DNA of 51,022 nucleotides, from the NCBI RefSeq assembly GCF_002743055.1, contig NZ_PDYM01000021.1, positions 1 to 51,022 of the forward strand, written 5' to 3'. The translations under genes and the position numbers were made by a program. This document shows, in pieces, positions 38,472 through 48,295 of the stretch. Source of the stretch: Sporosarcina sp. P13. GTDB lineage: Bacteria > Bacillota > Bacilli > Bacillales_A > Planococcaceae. Position 1 is the first letter of the stretch. Each line of letters starts with the position of its first letter. Under the pieces are notes generated by a model. That model saw only the letters and a list, made by a program, of their open reading frames with translations. It was not told the origin of the DNA and searched no databases.

Positions 38472-39014
38472 ATGATCGCACAAGACATCGAGCAAGTTTT
38501 AATTACAGAAGAGGAACTTCAAGAGAAAGTTCTAGAACTCGGAGCGACACTGACGGAAGAGTACCGTGAGAAGTTTCCTTTGGCGGTAGGTGTATTGAAG
38601 GGTGCTTTGCCATTCATGAGCGATTTGATCAAACGAATCGACACGTATATTGAGCTGGATTTCATGGATGTATCAAGTTACGGTAATGCAACCGTTTCTT
38701 CAGGTGAAGTAAAAATTGTCAAAGACCTGAATACAAGCGTTGAAGGCCGCGATGTCTTAATCATTGAAGACATCATCGACAGTGGGAAAACATTGAATTA
38801 CCTAGTGGAACTATTTAAGTATAGAAAAGCTAACTCCATCAAAATTGTAACATTGTTAGATAAACCGACTGGCCGTAAAGTGGATTTGAAAGCAGACTAT
38901 GTAGGGTTCGACGTTCCGGACGCATTTGTTGTTGGCTACGGATTGGACTATGCTGAGAAGTATCGTAATTTACCTTATATCGGTGTGTTGAAAAAGGAGA
39001 TCTATTCTTTTTAA
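38472..39014 (+). CDS. hpt: Hypoxanthine-guanine phosphoribosyltransferase
   Basis: 180 residues, the normal length. The PRPP motif is [15 protein letters not shown], and the flexible loop has [31 protein letters not shown] near the C-terminus is the purine-binding region. It salvages hypoxanthine and guanine to IMP and GMP. GGAGGGGGC precedes the ATG. In Bacillus, Hpt with TilS influences ftsH expression. Confidence 0.97.
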   Translation: MIAQDIEQVLITEEELQEKVLELGATLTEEYREKFPLAVGVLKGALPFMSDLIKRIDTYIELDFMDVSSYGNATVSSGEVKIVKDLNTSVEGRDVLIIEDIIDSGKTLNYLVELFKYRKANSIKIVTLLDKPTGRKVDLKADYVGFDVPDAFVVGYGLDYAEKYRNLPYIGVLKKEIYSF

Positions 39015-39047
39015 CGCTTTCTGACTGAACAGATATAAATCAGTCCG

Positions 39048-39077
39048 AAGGCCTTTTTCCTAAAGGCCTTTTCTTTG
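39048..39077 (+). terminator. Terminator after hpt
   Basis: AAGGCCTTT pairs with AAAGGCCTT with a small loop, followed by TTCTTT. The T-run is short. Confidence 0.75.
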
Positions 39078-39155
39078 TAGAGTCGTGTTAATCTATGTTA
39101 AAATTTACAATAGTTTTCTATTTAGTTGCTGTTGAATGAGATGAGGAGGCTTGGG

Positions 39156-41177
39156 ATGAATCGAATACTTCGATACTTTCTTTTATATGGATTGATCTTC
39201 CTTGCAATTATGGGGATTTTCAGTTCGCTAAACAATCCAAATCCGAAGATGAAACCTATTCGGTATGATGAATTCGTCACAGCGCTAGAGCAAGGAAAAG
39301 TCGAAAATGTTACTTTTCAGCCTCTACAGCTTGTGTATGAAGTAAAAGGTGAAATGCAAGGTTACGAAAAAGGAGAAACATTTGTAACGAACATTCCGAT
39401 GAATGACATGGACAATATCGGTAATATTGTTAAAACAACAAAGACTGAAATTGAGATTTTACCTCCGAAAGAAACAAGCGCGTGGGTATCCTTCTTTACA
39501 GGACTTGTACCATTCATTATCATTATTATCCTTTTCTTCTTCTTATTGAATCAATCACAAGGCGGCGGTGGTGGCCGAGTGATGAACTTCGGAAAAAGTA
39601 AAGCGAAACTGCAAACTGATGATCGAAAGAAAGTACGCTTTAATGATGTAGCAGGTGCAGATGAAGAGAAAGCAGAGCTAGAAGAGGTCGTCGACTTTTT
39701 GAAAGATGCCAGCAAGTTTGTAGAACTTGGCGCACGGATTCCAAAAGGGATCTTGCTTGTAGGACCTCCAGGTACTGGTAAAACATTACTTGCACGTGCG
39801 GTAGCGGGTGAAGCAGGCGTACCGTTCTTCTCGATTTCAGGTTCTGACTTCGTGGAGATGTTCGTAGGTGTTGGTGCTTCTCGAGTACGTGATTTGTTCG
39901 AGAACGCTAAGAAAAATGCACCATGTATTATCTTTATCGATGAAATTGACGCAGTTGGACGTCAGCGTGGAGCTGGTTTAGGTGGCGGTCACGATGAGCG
40001 TGAGCAAACATTGAACCAATTGTTAGTTGAAATGGATGGTTTTGAAGGAAACGAAGGAATTATTATCGTTGCTGCTACGAACCGTCCGGATATATTGGAT
40101 CCAGCACTTCTTCGTCCGGGACGTTTTGACCGTCAAATTACGGTAGGCCGCCCAGATGTAAAAGGAAGAGAAGCTGTATTGAAAGTGCACGCACGCAACA
40201 AGCCGCTTGATGATTCGGTCGATATGAAAGCTCTTGCTCAACGTACGCCTGGATTTTCCGGTGCAGATCTTGAGAACTTGTTGAACGAAGCGGCACTTGT
40301 AGCAGCGAGACGAAAGAAAAAGAAAATTGATATGGCTGATATTGATGAAGCAACAGACCGGGTCATTGCAGGTCCTGCTAAAACATCGCGTGTCATATCG
40401 GAAAAAGAGCGAAATATCGTCGCGTTCCACGAAGCGGGTCACGTGGTGGTTGGTTTGATGCTTGATGATGCAGAGATCGTTCATAAGGTGACGATTGTGC
40501 CACGCGGTCAAGCGGGCGGTTATGCCGTTATGCTTCCGAAAGAAGATCGTTACTTCATGACGAAACCAGAACTCCTTGATAAAATTGCAGGTCTGTTAGG
40601 TGGACGTGTAGCGGAAGAGGTTGTACTTGGTGAAGTCTCAACAGGAGCTCACAATGACTTCCAGCGCGCGACAGGAATAGCGCGTTCTATGGTAACTGAA
40701 TACGGTATGAGTGATAAGCTCGGGCCGATGCAGTTTGGTCAGTCTCAAGGTGGTCAAGTATTCCTAGGTCGCGACTTTAATTCTGAGCAGAACTATTCTG
40801 AATCGATTGCGTATGAAATTGATCAGGAAATGCAACGAATCATTAAAGAACAATATAGCCGTACAAAAGAGATCTTGACGGAACAAAGAGATCTACTCGA
40901 TTTAATTGCAACGACTTTATTGGAAGTTGAAACACTTGATGCGGAACAAATCAATCACTTGAAGGATCACGGTGTTCTGCCAGAACGACCGTATGAAAAC
41001 GGCAATAACGTTGTGGAAGAAACGAAAGAGGAAACTCCTGTAGTGGCTGAAACAACGCCGAATGCAACTCCAGATATAACGGGTGCTCCAAGTGATCCGT
41101 CTGTTGGAGATTTGCCAAGTGAACGTGGAACGGGAGACAAAACACTTCCTTCCATTGACGAAGAGCGCAGAGACTAA
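39156..41177 (+). CDS. ftsH: ATP-dependent zinc metalloprotease FtsH
   Basis: 673 residues from the ATG at 39156, preceded by GAGGAGG; an upstream ATG at 39126 gives a non-conserved tail. Two membrane segments (about 5-25 and 115-135) flank an extracytoplasmic loop. The AAA domain has [17 protein letters not shown] and [20 protein letters not shown]. The protease motif HEAGH and a downstream Asp bind zinc. The last ~70 residues are acidic and Pro/Thr-rich, longer than in B. subtilis. It degrades membrane and regulatory proteins, including Spo0E in B. subtilis. Confidence 0.97.
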   Translation: MNRILRYFLLYGLIFLAIMGIFSSLNNPNPKMKPIRYDEFVTALEQGKVENVTFQPLQLVYEVKGEMQGYEKGETFVTNIPMNDMDNIGNIVKTTKTEIEILPPKETSAWVSFFTGLVPFIIIIILFFFLLNQSQGGGGGRVMNFGKSKAKLQTDDRKKVRFNDVAGADEEKAELEEVVDFLKDASKFVELGARIPKGILLVGPPGTGKTLLARAVAGEAGVPFFSISGSDFVEMFVGVGASRVRDLFENAKKNAPCIIFIDEIDAVGRQRGAGLGGGHDEREQTLNQLLVEMDGFEGNEGIIIVAATNRPDILDPALLRPGRFDRQITVGRPDVKGREAVLKVHARNKPLDDSVDMKALAQRTPGFSGADLENLLNEAALVAARRKKKKIDMADIDEATDRVIAGPAKTSRVISEKERNIVAFHEAGHVVVGLMLDDAEIVHKVTIVPRGQAGGYAVMLPKEDRYFMTKPELLDKIAGLLGGRVAEEVVLGEVSTGAHNDFQRATGIARSMVTEYGMSDKLGPMQFGQSQGGQVFLGRDFNSEQNYSESIAYEIDQEMQRIIKEQYSRTKEILTEQRDLLDLIATTLLEVETLDAEQINHLKDHGVLPERPYENGNNVVEETKEETPVVAETTPNATPDITGAPSDPSVGDLPSERGTGDKTLPSIDEERRD

Positions 41178-41184
41178 GTGAACT

Positions 41185-41219
41185 AACAGCCGACTGTATA
41201 TAGCAGTCGGCTGTTTTTT
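41185..41219 (+). terminator. Terminator after ftsH
   Basis: CAGCCGACTG pairs perfectly with CAGTCGGCTG around a 7-base loop, followed by six T residues. Confidence 0.92.
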
Positions 41220-41258
41220 ATCTGGAGCGCAAATCAACGGCATCTATGAACTAACTTA

Positions 41259-41267
41259 TGGTATGAT
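41259..41267 (+). promoter_or_regulatory. Possible extended -10 promoter of coaX
   Basis: TGG-TATGAT (41259-41267) is an extended -10 without a recognisable -35. It falls about 40 bases before the coaX ATG and right after the ftsH terminator. Confidence 0.4.
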
Positions 41268-41305
41268 GTGTGGGAAAAAGTCTGAGGCAAGAGAGGAAAA
41301 CGACT

Positions 41306-42070
41306 ATGCTGTTAGTATTAGATACAGGAAATACAAATATTGTACTCGGTGTATACCAAGAAGACGAATTAAAATATCATTGGCGCATGGAAACGCATCG
41401 TCACAAAACTGAAGATGAATACGCTATGGCAGTAAAAGCGATGTTCCAACATGTTGGTTTATCATTTAAGGACATTACGGGTATTATCATTTCTTCTGTC
41501 GTCCCGCCTGTTATGTTCCCATTAGAACAAATGTGCAAAAAATACTTCAATCAGAAGCCGTTAATCGTAGGGCCAGGCTTGAAAACAGGTTTGAACATCA
41601 AATACGAAAACCCGCGTGAAGTGGGTGCTGACCGAATCGTTAATGCAGTAGCTGCTATTCGTGAATACGGTAGCCCGCTAATCATCGTAGACTTCGGAAC
41701 GGCAACGACGTATTGCTATGTTAACGAACACGGAGAATATATGGGGGGGGCAATTGCTCCAGGTATCGCAATTTCTATGGAAGCATTATTTGATCGTGCG
41801 TCTAAATTGCCAAGAGTACAGCTTACGCGACCTGATCACGTTGTAGGCAAAAATACAGTATCAGCTATGCAATCTGGTATAGTCTTTGGCTATGTAGGAC
41901 AAGTTGAAGGTATCGTCAATCGAATGAAAGAAGACTGCCCAGTAGAGCCAACTGTTATCGCAACGGGTGGTTTGGCGGAGTTAATATCATCCGAAACAAA
42001 AGTTATTGATATCGTGGATAATTTCTTGACGTTAAAAGGATTACATTTAATATACAAAAGAAATCTGTAA
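41306..42070 (+). CDS. coaX: Type III pantothenate kinase
   Basis: 254 residues from the ATG at 41306, after GAGAGGAAAA. The acetate/sugar-kinase-like fold is shown by [12 protein letters not shown] at the N-terminus, [23 protein letters not shown] and [14 protein letters not shown]. It starts CoA synthesis and, unlike type I and II enzymes, is not feedback-inhibited by CoA. The frame runs upstream to 41270 without a ribosome site. hslO follows after 14 bases. Confidence 0.95.
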   Translation: MLLVLDTGNTNIVLGVYQEDELKYHWRMETHRHKTEDEYAMAVKAMFQHVGLSFKDITGIIISSVVPPVMFPLEQMCKKYFNQKPLIVGPGLKTGLNIKYENPREVGADRIVNAVAAIREYGSPLIIVDFGTATTYCYVNEHGEYMGGAIAPGIAISMEALFDRASKLPRVQLTRPDHVVGKNTVSAMQSGIVFGYVGQVEGIVNRMKEDCPVEPTVIATGGLAELISSETKVIDIVDNFLTLKGLHLIYKRNL

Positions 42071-42084
42071 AAGGAGCGAACAAC

Positions 42085-42978
42085 ATGTCAACCGATTACT
42101 TAGTAAAAGCACTTGCCTTTGATGGGGGCATTCGTGCATATGCAGTCCGTTCTACAGAAGCGGTAGGGGAAGTTCAACGTCGTCATGATATGTGGCCAAC
42201 TGCAACAGCGGCACTTGGACGTACACTTTCAGCATCTGCCATGATGGGTGCGATGTTAAAAGGTGAAGATCGAATGACGGTCAAAATCCAGGGTGATGGT
42301 CCTCTAGGTCCAATCGTAGTGGATGCCAATGCAAAAGGAGAAGTGCGTGGTTATGCTACTAATCCACAAACGCATGTGCCGCTTAACGATAAGGGGAAAC
42401 TTGACGTACGCGGAGTGGTAGGGACGGAAGGAACGTTGTCCATCATTAAGGATCTTGGATTGAAAGATTACTTCACTGGCCAAGTACCTCTTATTTCCGG
42501 GGAAATAGCAGAAGACTTTACCCAGTATTTAGTAGTCTCTGAACAAGTTCCGTCAGCTGTCGCTTTAGGTGTACTAGTTAATCCAGATAACACTGTCAAA
42601 GCTTCTGGCGGCTTTATCATTCAAGTATTGCCAGGTGCTACTGATGAAACGATTACTCTTTTAGAAAATAAAATAGCTTCAATGAAACCGATCTCCTCTT
42701 TGATTGACCAGGGATTATCTCCTGAAGAAGTGTTGATCGAAGTGTTAGGGAAAGAAAATGTAGTGTTTCTTGATACAGTAGCCGTGAAGTTTGACTGTGA
42801 ATGTTCTAAAGAACGTTTCGGTGAAGCGATTCAAGCGCTTGGTCGTTATGAAGTGCAAGCAATGATCGATGAAGACCATGGAGCAGAAGCGCAATGTCAC
42901 TTCTGTTTGGAAACATATCAATACTCTGAGGCTGAGTTAAAGCAATTTATAGACAACATGCCTTCAGTAGAGGACTGA
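42085..42978 (+). CDS. hslO: 33-kDa chaperonin Hsp33
   Basis: 297 residues. The C-terminal redox switch has the zinc-binding DCECSK and CHFCLETY (CXC and CXXC, about residues 237-272). The N-terminal part has [17 protein letters not shown] and the linker [19 protein letters not shown]. Oxidation of the cysteines activates it as a holdase chaperone. AAGGAGCG precedes the ATG. It is likely cotranscribed with coaX. Confidence 0.96.
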   Translation: MSTDYLVKALAFDGGIRAYAVRSTEAVGEVQRRHDMWPTATAALGRTLSASAMMGAMLKGEDRMTVKIQGDGPLGPIVVDANAKGEVRGYATNPQTHVPLNDKGKLDVRGVVGTEGTLSIIKDLGLKDYFTGQVPLISGEIAEDFTQYLVVSEQVPSAVALGVLVNPDNTVKASGGFIIQVLPGATDETITLLENKIASMKPISSLIDQGLSPEEVLIEVLGKENVVFLDTVAVKFDCECSKERFGEAIQALGRYEVQAMIDEDHGAEAQCHFCLETYQYSEAELKQFIDNMPSVED

Positions 42979-42993
42979 AAGTGTAATCATTCG

Positions 42994-43020
42994 CCCGCCA
43001 AAGGTTTATACTCTGGCGGG
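42994..43020 (+). terminator. Hairpin after hslO, probable terminator
   Basis: CCCGCCA pairs with TGGCGGG around a 13-base loop; only TTAG follows, so it is a weak intrinsic terminator. Confidence 0.5.
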
Positions 43021-43096
43021 TTAGTCATTTATCGGAAAGTTAACAGAAGCTATTTCATATACTATGATTTTAGGATGGTAAATTACCAAACGATAC

Positions 43097-43107
43097 TATT
43101 CTGAATA
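43097..43107. promoter_or_regulatory. Palindrome next to the cysK promoter, possible operator
   Basis: TATTC-T-GAATA, a perfect 11-base palindrome, ends 7 bases before the -35 box of cysK. cysK is controlled by the Rrf2-type repressor CymR in Bacillus and Staphylococcus. I cannot say this is a CymR site from memory of its consensus. Confidence 0.4.
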
Positions 43108-43113
43108 ATTTGT

Positions 43114-43142
43114 TTGACAAGTCAAAAAGAAGATAGTATTAT
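43114..43142 (+). promoter_or_regulatory. Sigma-A promoter of cysK
   Basis: TTGACA (43114-43119), exactly 17 bases, TATTAT (43137-43142). The start is predicted near 43149, some 43 bases before the ATG. Confidence 0.83.
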
Positions 43143-43191
43143 TAAGTCAATAAAACATATAAAAATACTTGGTATTGGGAGTGGATGGCAT

Positions 43192-44118
43192 ATGACTAAA
43201 GTTGGGAATTCAATTATTGATTTGGTAGGTAACACACCATTAGTCAAATTAAACCGTTTAACAGGATCAGAAGATGCGGATGTCTATTTGAAATTAGAAT
43301 TCTTCAACCCGGGTTCTAGCGTTAAAGATCGTATCGCACTTGCGATGATTGAAGCTGCTGAAAAAGATGGTAACTTAAAAGAAGGCAGTACAATTATTGA
43401 ACCGACTAGTGGAAATACAGGAATTGGACTAGCAATGATTGCGGCGGCTAAAGGATATAAAGCTGTACTCGTCATGCCTGATACGATGAGCTTAGAGCGT
43501 CGCAACTTGCTGCGTGCATACGGAGCGGAATTGGTATTAACTCCAGGGGCAGAAGGAATGAAAGGTGCAATCGGGAAAGCAGAAGAACTCGCTTCAGAAA
43601 ATGGATGGTTCTTGCCACAGCAATTTAATAACGAAGCAAATCCAGAAGTACACCGTTTAACAACTGGACCTGAAATCGCAGATGCGCTAGACCGAGTTGA
43701 CGCTTTTATCGCGGGAATCGGTACAGGTGGTACAATCACAGGTGCGGGTAGTGTATTGAGAGAACGTTTCCCGGATATCAAAATTATTGCAGTAGAGCCA
43801 GAAGACTCAGCGGTATTGTCTGGAGGTAAACCGGGACCCCATAAAATTCAAGGGATCGGTGCAGGTTTTGTTCCGAAAGTATTGAACACGGATATTTATG
43901 ATGAAATCATCCAAATTTCCAACGACGATGCATACGCAATCGCGCGTCGTGCAGCTCGCGAAGAGGGAATCCTGGGAGGTGTGTCTTCAGGTGCCGCAAT
44001 CTCAGCTGCGCTACAAGTAGCTAAGAAACTTGGAAAAGGTAAAAAAGTAGTCGCGATTCTACCTTCCAACGGAGAACGCTACCTAAGCACGCCGCTTTAT
44101 CAATTTGACGAAGAATAA
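43192..44118 (+). CDS. cysK: Cysteine synthase (O-acetylserine sulfhydrylase)
   Basis: 308 residues from the ATG at 43192, the same as B. subtilis CysK, with GGGAGTGG upstream. The upstream frame to 43114 covers the promoter. [13 protein letters not shown] holds the PLP lysine, [12 protein letters not shown] the substrate loop, and [10 protein letters not shown] the phosphate cup. It makes cysteine from O-acetylserine and sulfide. It has its own promoter and terminator and is not in the folate operon. Confidence 0.97.
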   Translation: MTKVGNSIIDLVGNTPLVKLNRLTGSEDADVYLKLEFFNPGSSVKDRIALAMIEAAEKDGNLKEGSTIIEPTSGNTGIGLAMIAAAKGYKAVLVMPDTMSLERRNLLRAYGAELVLTPGAEGMKGAIGKAEELASENGWFLPQQFNNEANPEVHRLTTGPEIADALDRVDAFIAGIGTGGTITGAGSVLRERFPDIKIIAVEPEDSAVLSGGKPGPHKIQGIGAGFVPKVLNTDIYDEIIQISNDDAYAIARRAAREEGILGGVSSGAAISAALQVAKKLGKGKKVVAILPSNGERYLSTPLYQFDEE

Positions 44119-44146
44119 AAGAGAGCGCCCATCCGGCGCTCTCTTT
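44117..44146 (+). terminator. Terminator after cysK
   Basis: AAAAGAGAGCGCC pairs with GGCGCTCTCTTTT around 4 bases, ending in TTTT; it overlaps the stop codon by two bases. Confidence 0.87.
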
Positions 44147-44483
44147 TCTAGCTTGTAGATAAGTAAGACTAAGTGTAAAGGATAACTGGATACTTAGAAA
44201 ATAGTTCTGGATTTACAACAAAGGTCATACTTCACTTTTTTATGTTCAAATGACAAAACTAAGCACTACTCTGAACTTTCCACTGACTACCTTCATAAAG
44301 AAGACACTAGTGAAATGCAGCGAAACGGCTATCCATTCTTCCAGCCTACCATCCAAAGTATCTGCAAAGACGTCAGAATCTCTACACTTTTATCAGACCG
44401 TACAATTCTGTATAATTAAGTTGGAACGCGATTGCTAGCTATACATAAGGGCAGTAAAATAATAGTACTAGAGGAGGTTCTCT
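44147..44483. other. Intergenic region between cysK and the oxidoreductase gene
   Basis: No credible gene. Its main content is a core-less copy of the family B element (44258-44328). TATAAT at 44411-44416, with a poor -35 (TTTTAT, 44388), is the likely start point for the next operon. AGGAGG follows at 44472. Confidence 0.5.
44258..44328. repeat. Family B intergenic element lacking the GC-rich core
   Basis: ACTAAG, TTCCACT, ACTACCTTCA and ACTAGTGAA occur in the same order and spacing as at 32148-32203: the ACTAAG to TTCCACT offset is 20 bases in both. They run straight into GCAGCGAAACGG, the equivalent of the right end at 32303. About 97 bases of core present in the other copy are absent. 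Confidence 0.65.
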
Positions 44484-45125
44484 GTGAAGAAAAAATGGAG
44501 CATGATGGTTTCGGCTTTGATCATCATCACGATGGTCACGATCATTATCTTAACCAACCGAGAAATCAAAAAAGAAACAGGTGGATTGGACGGATATGAA
44601 AGTGCCATGATGAAGGATATGCCGAAAGAAGAAGTTGAACGTCTTCCTGAAGACTGGCAAGTAGCTAGTTCTTCTGAGAAGCCCGGTCTAAGTCAAGGAG
44701 ATCTCGCGCCAGACTTTGAACTAACGACGCTTGATGGAAAAACAGCCAAATTATCCGATTATCGTGGGAAAATGGTATTGCTTAATTTTTGGGCATCATG
44801 GTGTCCGCCTTGTCGATCTGAAATGCCGCATATGGAAACGTATTATAAAGAACACAGTGAATTAGAAAATGTTGAAATACTCGCTGTTAACATGACGAAG
44901 ACGGAAAAGAATAAAGAACAGAGTGCCAAAGACTTCGTTGAAGAATATCAATTGACTTTCCCTATTTTATTAGATAAAAAGAGTGATGTCATGAAAATGT
45001 ATCAAGTGAAGGTCTATCCAACGACGTATATTATCAATGAAGAAGGGGTTATAACGGACAAAGCGATGTTCCCTTTAGATGATAAATTATTGAAAGAATT
45101 ACTAGACAACAGCAAGAAAAATTGA
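44484..45125 (+). CDS. Membrane-anchored thiol-disulfide oxidoreductase (ResA/StoA/TlpA-like)
   Basis: 213 residues. One N-terminal membrane segment (about 7-24, MMVSALIIITMVTIIIL) anchors an extracytoplasmic thioredoxin-fold domain from about residue 68. NFWASWCPPCRSEMP holds the CPPC active site, and VYPTTYIINEEG the cis-Pro loop. Related ResA reduces apocytochrome c and StoA acts in spore cortex synthesis; I cannot choose between them. The GTG start has AGGAGG 7 bases upstream. pabB follows after 25 bases without a terminator, so they may be cotranscribed. Confidence 0.9.
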   Translation: MKKKWSMMVSALIIITMVTIIILTNREIKKETGGLDGYESAMMKDMPKEEVERLPEDWQVASSSEKPGLSQGDLAPDFELTTLDGKTAKLSDYRGKMVLLNFWASWCPPCRSEMPHMETYYKEHSELENVEILAVNMTKTEKNKEQSAKDFVEEYQLTFPILLDKKSDVMKMYQVKVYPTTYIINEEGVITDKAMFPLDDKLLKELLDNSKKN

Positions 45126-45150
45126 TCAGAGACATTCAGGGGGAAACATT

Positions 45151-46572
45151 ATGGATACAATAGCGTATCAGACAGCAGCAATGACGAAAGACGATTTCTT
45201 TTATGCCTATCGTCAACTAGCAGAAACGACAGAACGTCATATTTTACTCGATAGCGGACGTGGCGGTGAGATGTGTATCGCAGGTCTTAATCCACTTGTG
45301 ACAGCGCAGGCGAAAGAACACGGTTTGCTGTTGCAATGGAGAGATGGAAAAGAAGAACTTCTTACAGGTGATCCGCTTGTCTTGCTTAACGAAGTACTGT
45401 CACGATATAAACTTACACATCAAGAGAATTTACCTGCATTCCAAGGTGGAGCAATTGGGATGATTAGCTATGATTATGTCAGACGCTATGAAACCTTACC
45501 TGTTCTTGCGGATGACGACTTGTTGACTCCTGATACGTACTTTTATTTATTCGATCAGTGGGCTGTATTAGACATACAAAGCGAAACGGTTTACTTTATG
45601 GCGTTACCAGATAAACAATCTTCATTGGCAACTATGCGTAATGAATGGACAGTAGCTGCAAAAGAGGGACTAGCCACTAGGAAGTTTTCTGCAGGACAAG
45701 CGCTAGATATAGAAGTAACAGAAGAAGATTTGCAAGTTTCTGTTACGGGTGAGCAATTTGAACAGATGGTACGTGATGTACAACAATTTATTGCACAAGG
45801 GGAAGTCGTGCAAGTAAATCTCTCAGTTCGCCAATCCAAGCCGCTTCATGCACCTTCATTATTAATGTATGAAGCATTACGGTCGTTTAATCCGTCTCCT
45901 TACATGGCTTATATGGCGGCACCTGAATTTGAAGTAGTTTCTGGATCGCCTGAGCTGTTGTTGAAAAAACGTGGCAATGAATTAAGTACCCGCCCAATTG
46001 GTGGAACACGTAAACGTGGAATGACGGAAGCAGAAGATCAAGCGTTACAGCAAGAACTCATTTCTAACACTAAGGAAAAAGGCGAGCATAAAATGTTAGT
46101 CGATCTTGAATGTGCAGACTTTGAAGGTATTTGTCAGCCTGGAACAGTGGAAGTAGATGAATTTATGGTCGTCGAAAAGTACTCGCACGTTATGCACTTA
46201 GTATCGAATGTCCGTGGTACTGCTGCATCCGACAATCATGCTGAAATTATTCATGGAGTATTCCCGGGGGGCTCAATTACCGGGGATCCAAAGCTACGAA
46301 CTATGGAAATCATTGAAGAATTGGAACCGACACGCAGAGGGTTGTATACGGGTTCGATGGGATGGATTGGGTTCGATGGCGATATGGAATTGAATATTAC
46401 GATTCGTACGGCATATATTCAAGAAGGTGTGGTCCATATTCAAGCAGGCGCTGGACTAGTCCCAGACTCGGATCCTGCATCGGAGTACCAAGAGTCAATG
46501 AATAAAGCGAAAGCATTATGGCAAGCGAAGGAAATGGCAGAACAGATTGTAAGAGAAGAGCAACGCCATTGA
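45151..46572 (+). CDS. pabB: Aminodeoxychorismate synthase component I
   Basis: 473 residues. The chorismate-binding domain fills the C-terminal 260 residues, with STRPIGGTRKRG, ISNTKEKGEHKMLVDLE, VFPGGSITGDPK and IRTAYIQEG. The catalytic Lys of the PabB type (PIGGT) is present. It makes 4-amino-4-deoxychorismate from chorismate, normally with ammonia from PabA. No PabA gene follows, which is unusual. pabC starts in its last bases. It could be confused with anthranilate synthase TrpE, but the folate gene context supports PabB. Confidence 0.93.
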   Translation: MDTIAYQTAAMTKDDFFYAYRQLAETTERHILLDSGRGGEMCIAGLNPLVTAQAKEHGLLLQWRDGKEELLTGDPLVLLNEVLSRYKLTHQENLPAFQGGAIGMISYDYVRRYETLPVLADDDLLTPDTYFYLFDQWAVLDIQSETVYFMALPDKQSSLATMRNEWTVAAKEGLATRKFSAGQALDIEVTEEDLQVSVTGEQFEQMVRDVQQFIAQGEVVQVNLSVRQSKPLHAPSLLMYEALRSFNPSPYMAYMAAPEFEVVSGSPELLLKKRGNELSTRPIGGTRKRGMTEAEDQALQQELISNTKEKGEHKMLVDLECADFEGICQPGTVEVDEFMVVEKYSHVMHLVSNVRGTAASDNHAEIIHGVFPGGSITGDPKLRTMEIIEELEPTRRGLYTGSMGWIGFDGDMELNITIRTAYIQEGVVHIQAGAGLVPDSDPASEYQESMNKAKALWQAKEMAEQIVREEQRH

Positions 46573-47423
46573 TCTGTTGGATGAACGGTAATCAGCAGCT
46601 AGCTGACGAGTTGCGGATTTCTCCTTATGACCATGGATTTCTGTATGGACTCGGATTTTTCGAGACGTTTCGTACGTATGATGGAGAGGTATTTCTCTAT
46701 GAAGCGCATATGGATAGACTGAGATCCGCTCTTTTTGAGTATCGGATAGCTATGCCGTATGGCGACAAAGAAATTCAACAAGCCATTTCTTCGCTTTATG
46801 TGGCCAATGGAAGCGAAGATGGCTACTATCGGTTGAATGTGTCTGCAGGGGTTCATGATATTGGATTAGCGCCCGTCAACTATGAACAACCCAACGTGAT
46901 AATTTTTCAAAAGCCTCTTCATTTGCCACCAACTCATACAGAAAAAGATGGAGTGTGGTTGCAGACGACGCGCAATGAACCGGAAAGTACAATTCGCCAT
47001 AAATCGCATCAATATGCGAATAATGTGCGGGGCCGTTTAGAATTGCCCTCTTTGCAAAAGGTGGAAGGCTTCTTCGTCACGAAGGAAGGATTTGTCGCGG
47101 AAGGTATAACATCTAATATCTTTTGGGTAAAGGAAGATATTCTCTATACACCTTCATTGGAAACAGGAATTTTACCAGGGACTACGCGTGCGTTTGTACT
47201 GACGTTAGCAAATGATTTAGGATTAGTGGTAAATGAAGGGCTGTTTTTGCCGTCGGATTTAGAATCTGCGCAAGAAGTTTTTATCACAAATGCGATCCAA
47301 GAGCTAGTTCCAATCCGCAATGTACCGAATACTGACTTTCTAGGCAACGAAGGGCCTATCTACCAACGACTACATATGAACTATCAACAAGCGATTAGCC
47401 AAATGAAAGTGAGTGACCAGTAA
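46569..47423 (+). CDS. pabC: Aminodeoxychorismate lyase
   Basis: 284 residues from the TTG at 46569, which overlaps the pabB stop as TTGA; a longer frame from 46518 lies inside pabB. Class IV aminotransferase fold: SPYDHGFLYGLGFFETFR, and the PLP lysine in RHKSHQYANNVRG (about residue 145). EGITSNIFWVK and TGILPGTTRAFVL close the site. It removes pyruvate from aminodeoxychorismate to give p-aminobenzoate. It overlaps folP by one base. Confidence 0.92.
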   Translation: MICWMNGNQQLADELRISPYDHGFLYGLGFFETFRTYDGEVFLYEAHMDRLRSALFEYRIAMPYGDKEIQQAISSLYVANGSEDGYYRLNVSAGVHDIGLAPVNYEQPNVIIFQKPLHLPPTHTEKDGVWLQTTRNEPESTIRHKSHQYANNVRGRLELPSLQKVEGFFVTKEGFVAEGITSNIFWVKEDILYTPSLETGILPGTTRAFVLTLANDLGLVVNEGLFLPSDLESAQEVFITNAIQELVPIRNVPNTDFLGNEGPIYQRLHMNYQQAISQMKVSDQ

Positions 47424-48274
47424 TGGAGCTAGAGAAAGCACGTACGTTTTATCAATTCGGTGAGACGACGATTAATTTTGCGGAAGAAACGGTCATTATG
47501 GGTATTTTGAATGTCACGCCAGATTCCTTCTCAGATGGTGGGAAGTTTGGTGGGCACGACCTTGCGTTAACACATGCTCGACAAATGTTAGTAGATGGTG
47601 CGAAAATCATCGATATCGGTGGTGAATCTACTCGACCTGGGCATACGCCGGTTTCGTTGGAAGAAGAATTGGAACGTGTAGTACCGGTTATCGAATTACT
47701 GACGAAAGAGTTAGGCTGTGTCATTTCAATTGATACGTCAAAAGCAGCCGTGGCAGAAGCAGCAATCCGAGCGGGTGCGAGTATTATCAATGATGTGTGG
47801 GGAGCCAAACGTGAACCGGAAATTGCAGAAGTGGCTGCACACTACGGAGTACCAATTATTTTGATGCATAACCGGGATAATCGGGAGTATCAGCTGCCGT
47901 TCATGGATGCAGTTGTGGCGGATTTGCAGGAGAGTGTCAATATTGCGAAACAAGCAGGTGTTAGCGAGGATATGATTTGGTTGGATCCGGGCATTGGTTT
48001 TGCGAAGGATACAGAACAAAATATACTGGCTATGCAAGGGTTGCCGACAATCGCGGATCTTGGCTACCCTGTATTACTTGGGACATCCCGCAAGAAGATG
48101 ATTGGAAACGTCTTGGATGTGCCGGTAGAACAACGGGTAGAAGGGACAGGTGCAACAGTGTGTTATGGAATTGAGCATGGCTGCCATATAATGCGTGTGC
48201 ATGATGTGAAGGAAATCTCACGAATGGTCAAGATGATGGACATCTTGACGAAAAAGGCCATTTTTACAGGGTGA
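47423..48274 (+). CDS. folP: Dihydropteroate synthase
   Basis: 283 residues (called sul in B. subtilis). TIM-barrel with MGILNVTPDSFSDGGKF, DIGGESTRPGHTPV and LLGTSRKKMIG, all conserved DHPS motifs; this is the sulfonamide target. It joins p-aminobenzoate to the pterin pyrophosphate. It overlaps pabC, and folB follows after 21 bases. Confidence 0.97.
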   Translation: MELEKARTFYQFGETTINFAEETVIMGILNVTPDSFSDGGKFGGHDLALTHARQMLVDGAKIIDIGGESTRPGHTPVSLEEELERVVPVIELLTKELGCVISIDTSKAAVAEAAIRAGASIINDVWGAKREPEIAEVAAHYGVPIILMHNRDNREYQLPFMDAVVADLQESVNIAKQAGVSEDMIWLDPGIGFAKDTEQNILAMQGLPTIADLGYPVLLGTSRKKMIGNVLDVPVEQRVEGTGATVCYGIEHGCHIMRVHDVKEISRMVKMMDILTKKAIFTG

Positions 48275-48295
48275 ACGATAAAACGGAGGGATTTC

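Noticed and set aside
40023..40511. Long antisense frame (162 codons) in ftsH
   Set aside because: Antisense to the conserved AAA domain; codon composition and lack of ribosome site mark it as a shadow. The same applies to a 165-codon frame opposite cysK.
44250..44438. 62-codon frame between cysK and the oxidoreductase
   Set aside because: No ribosome site, low-complexity composition, lies over the repeat copy; no protein family recognised.
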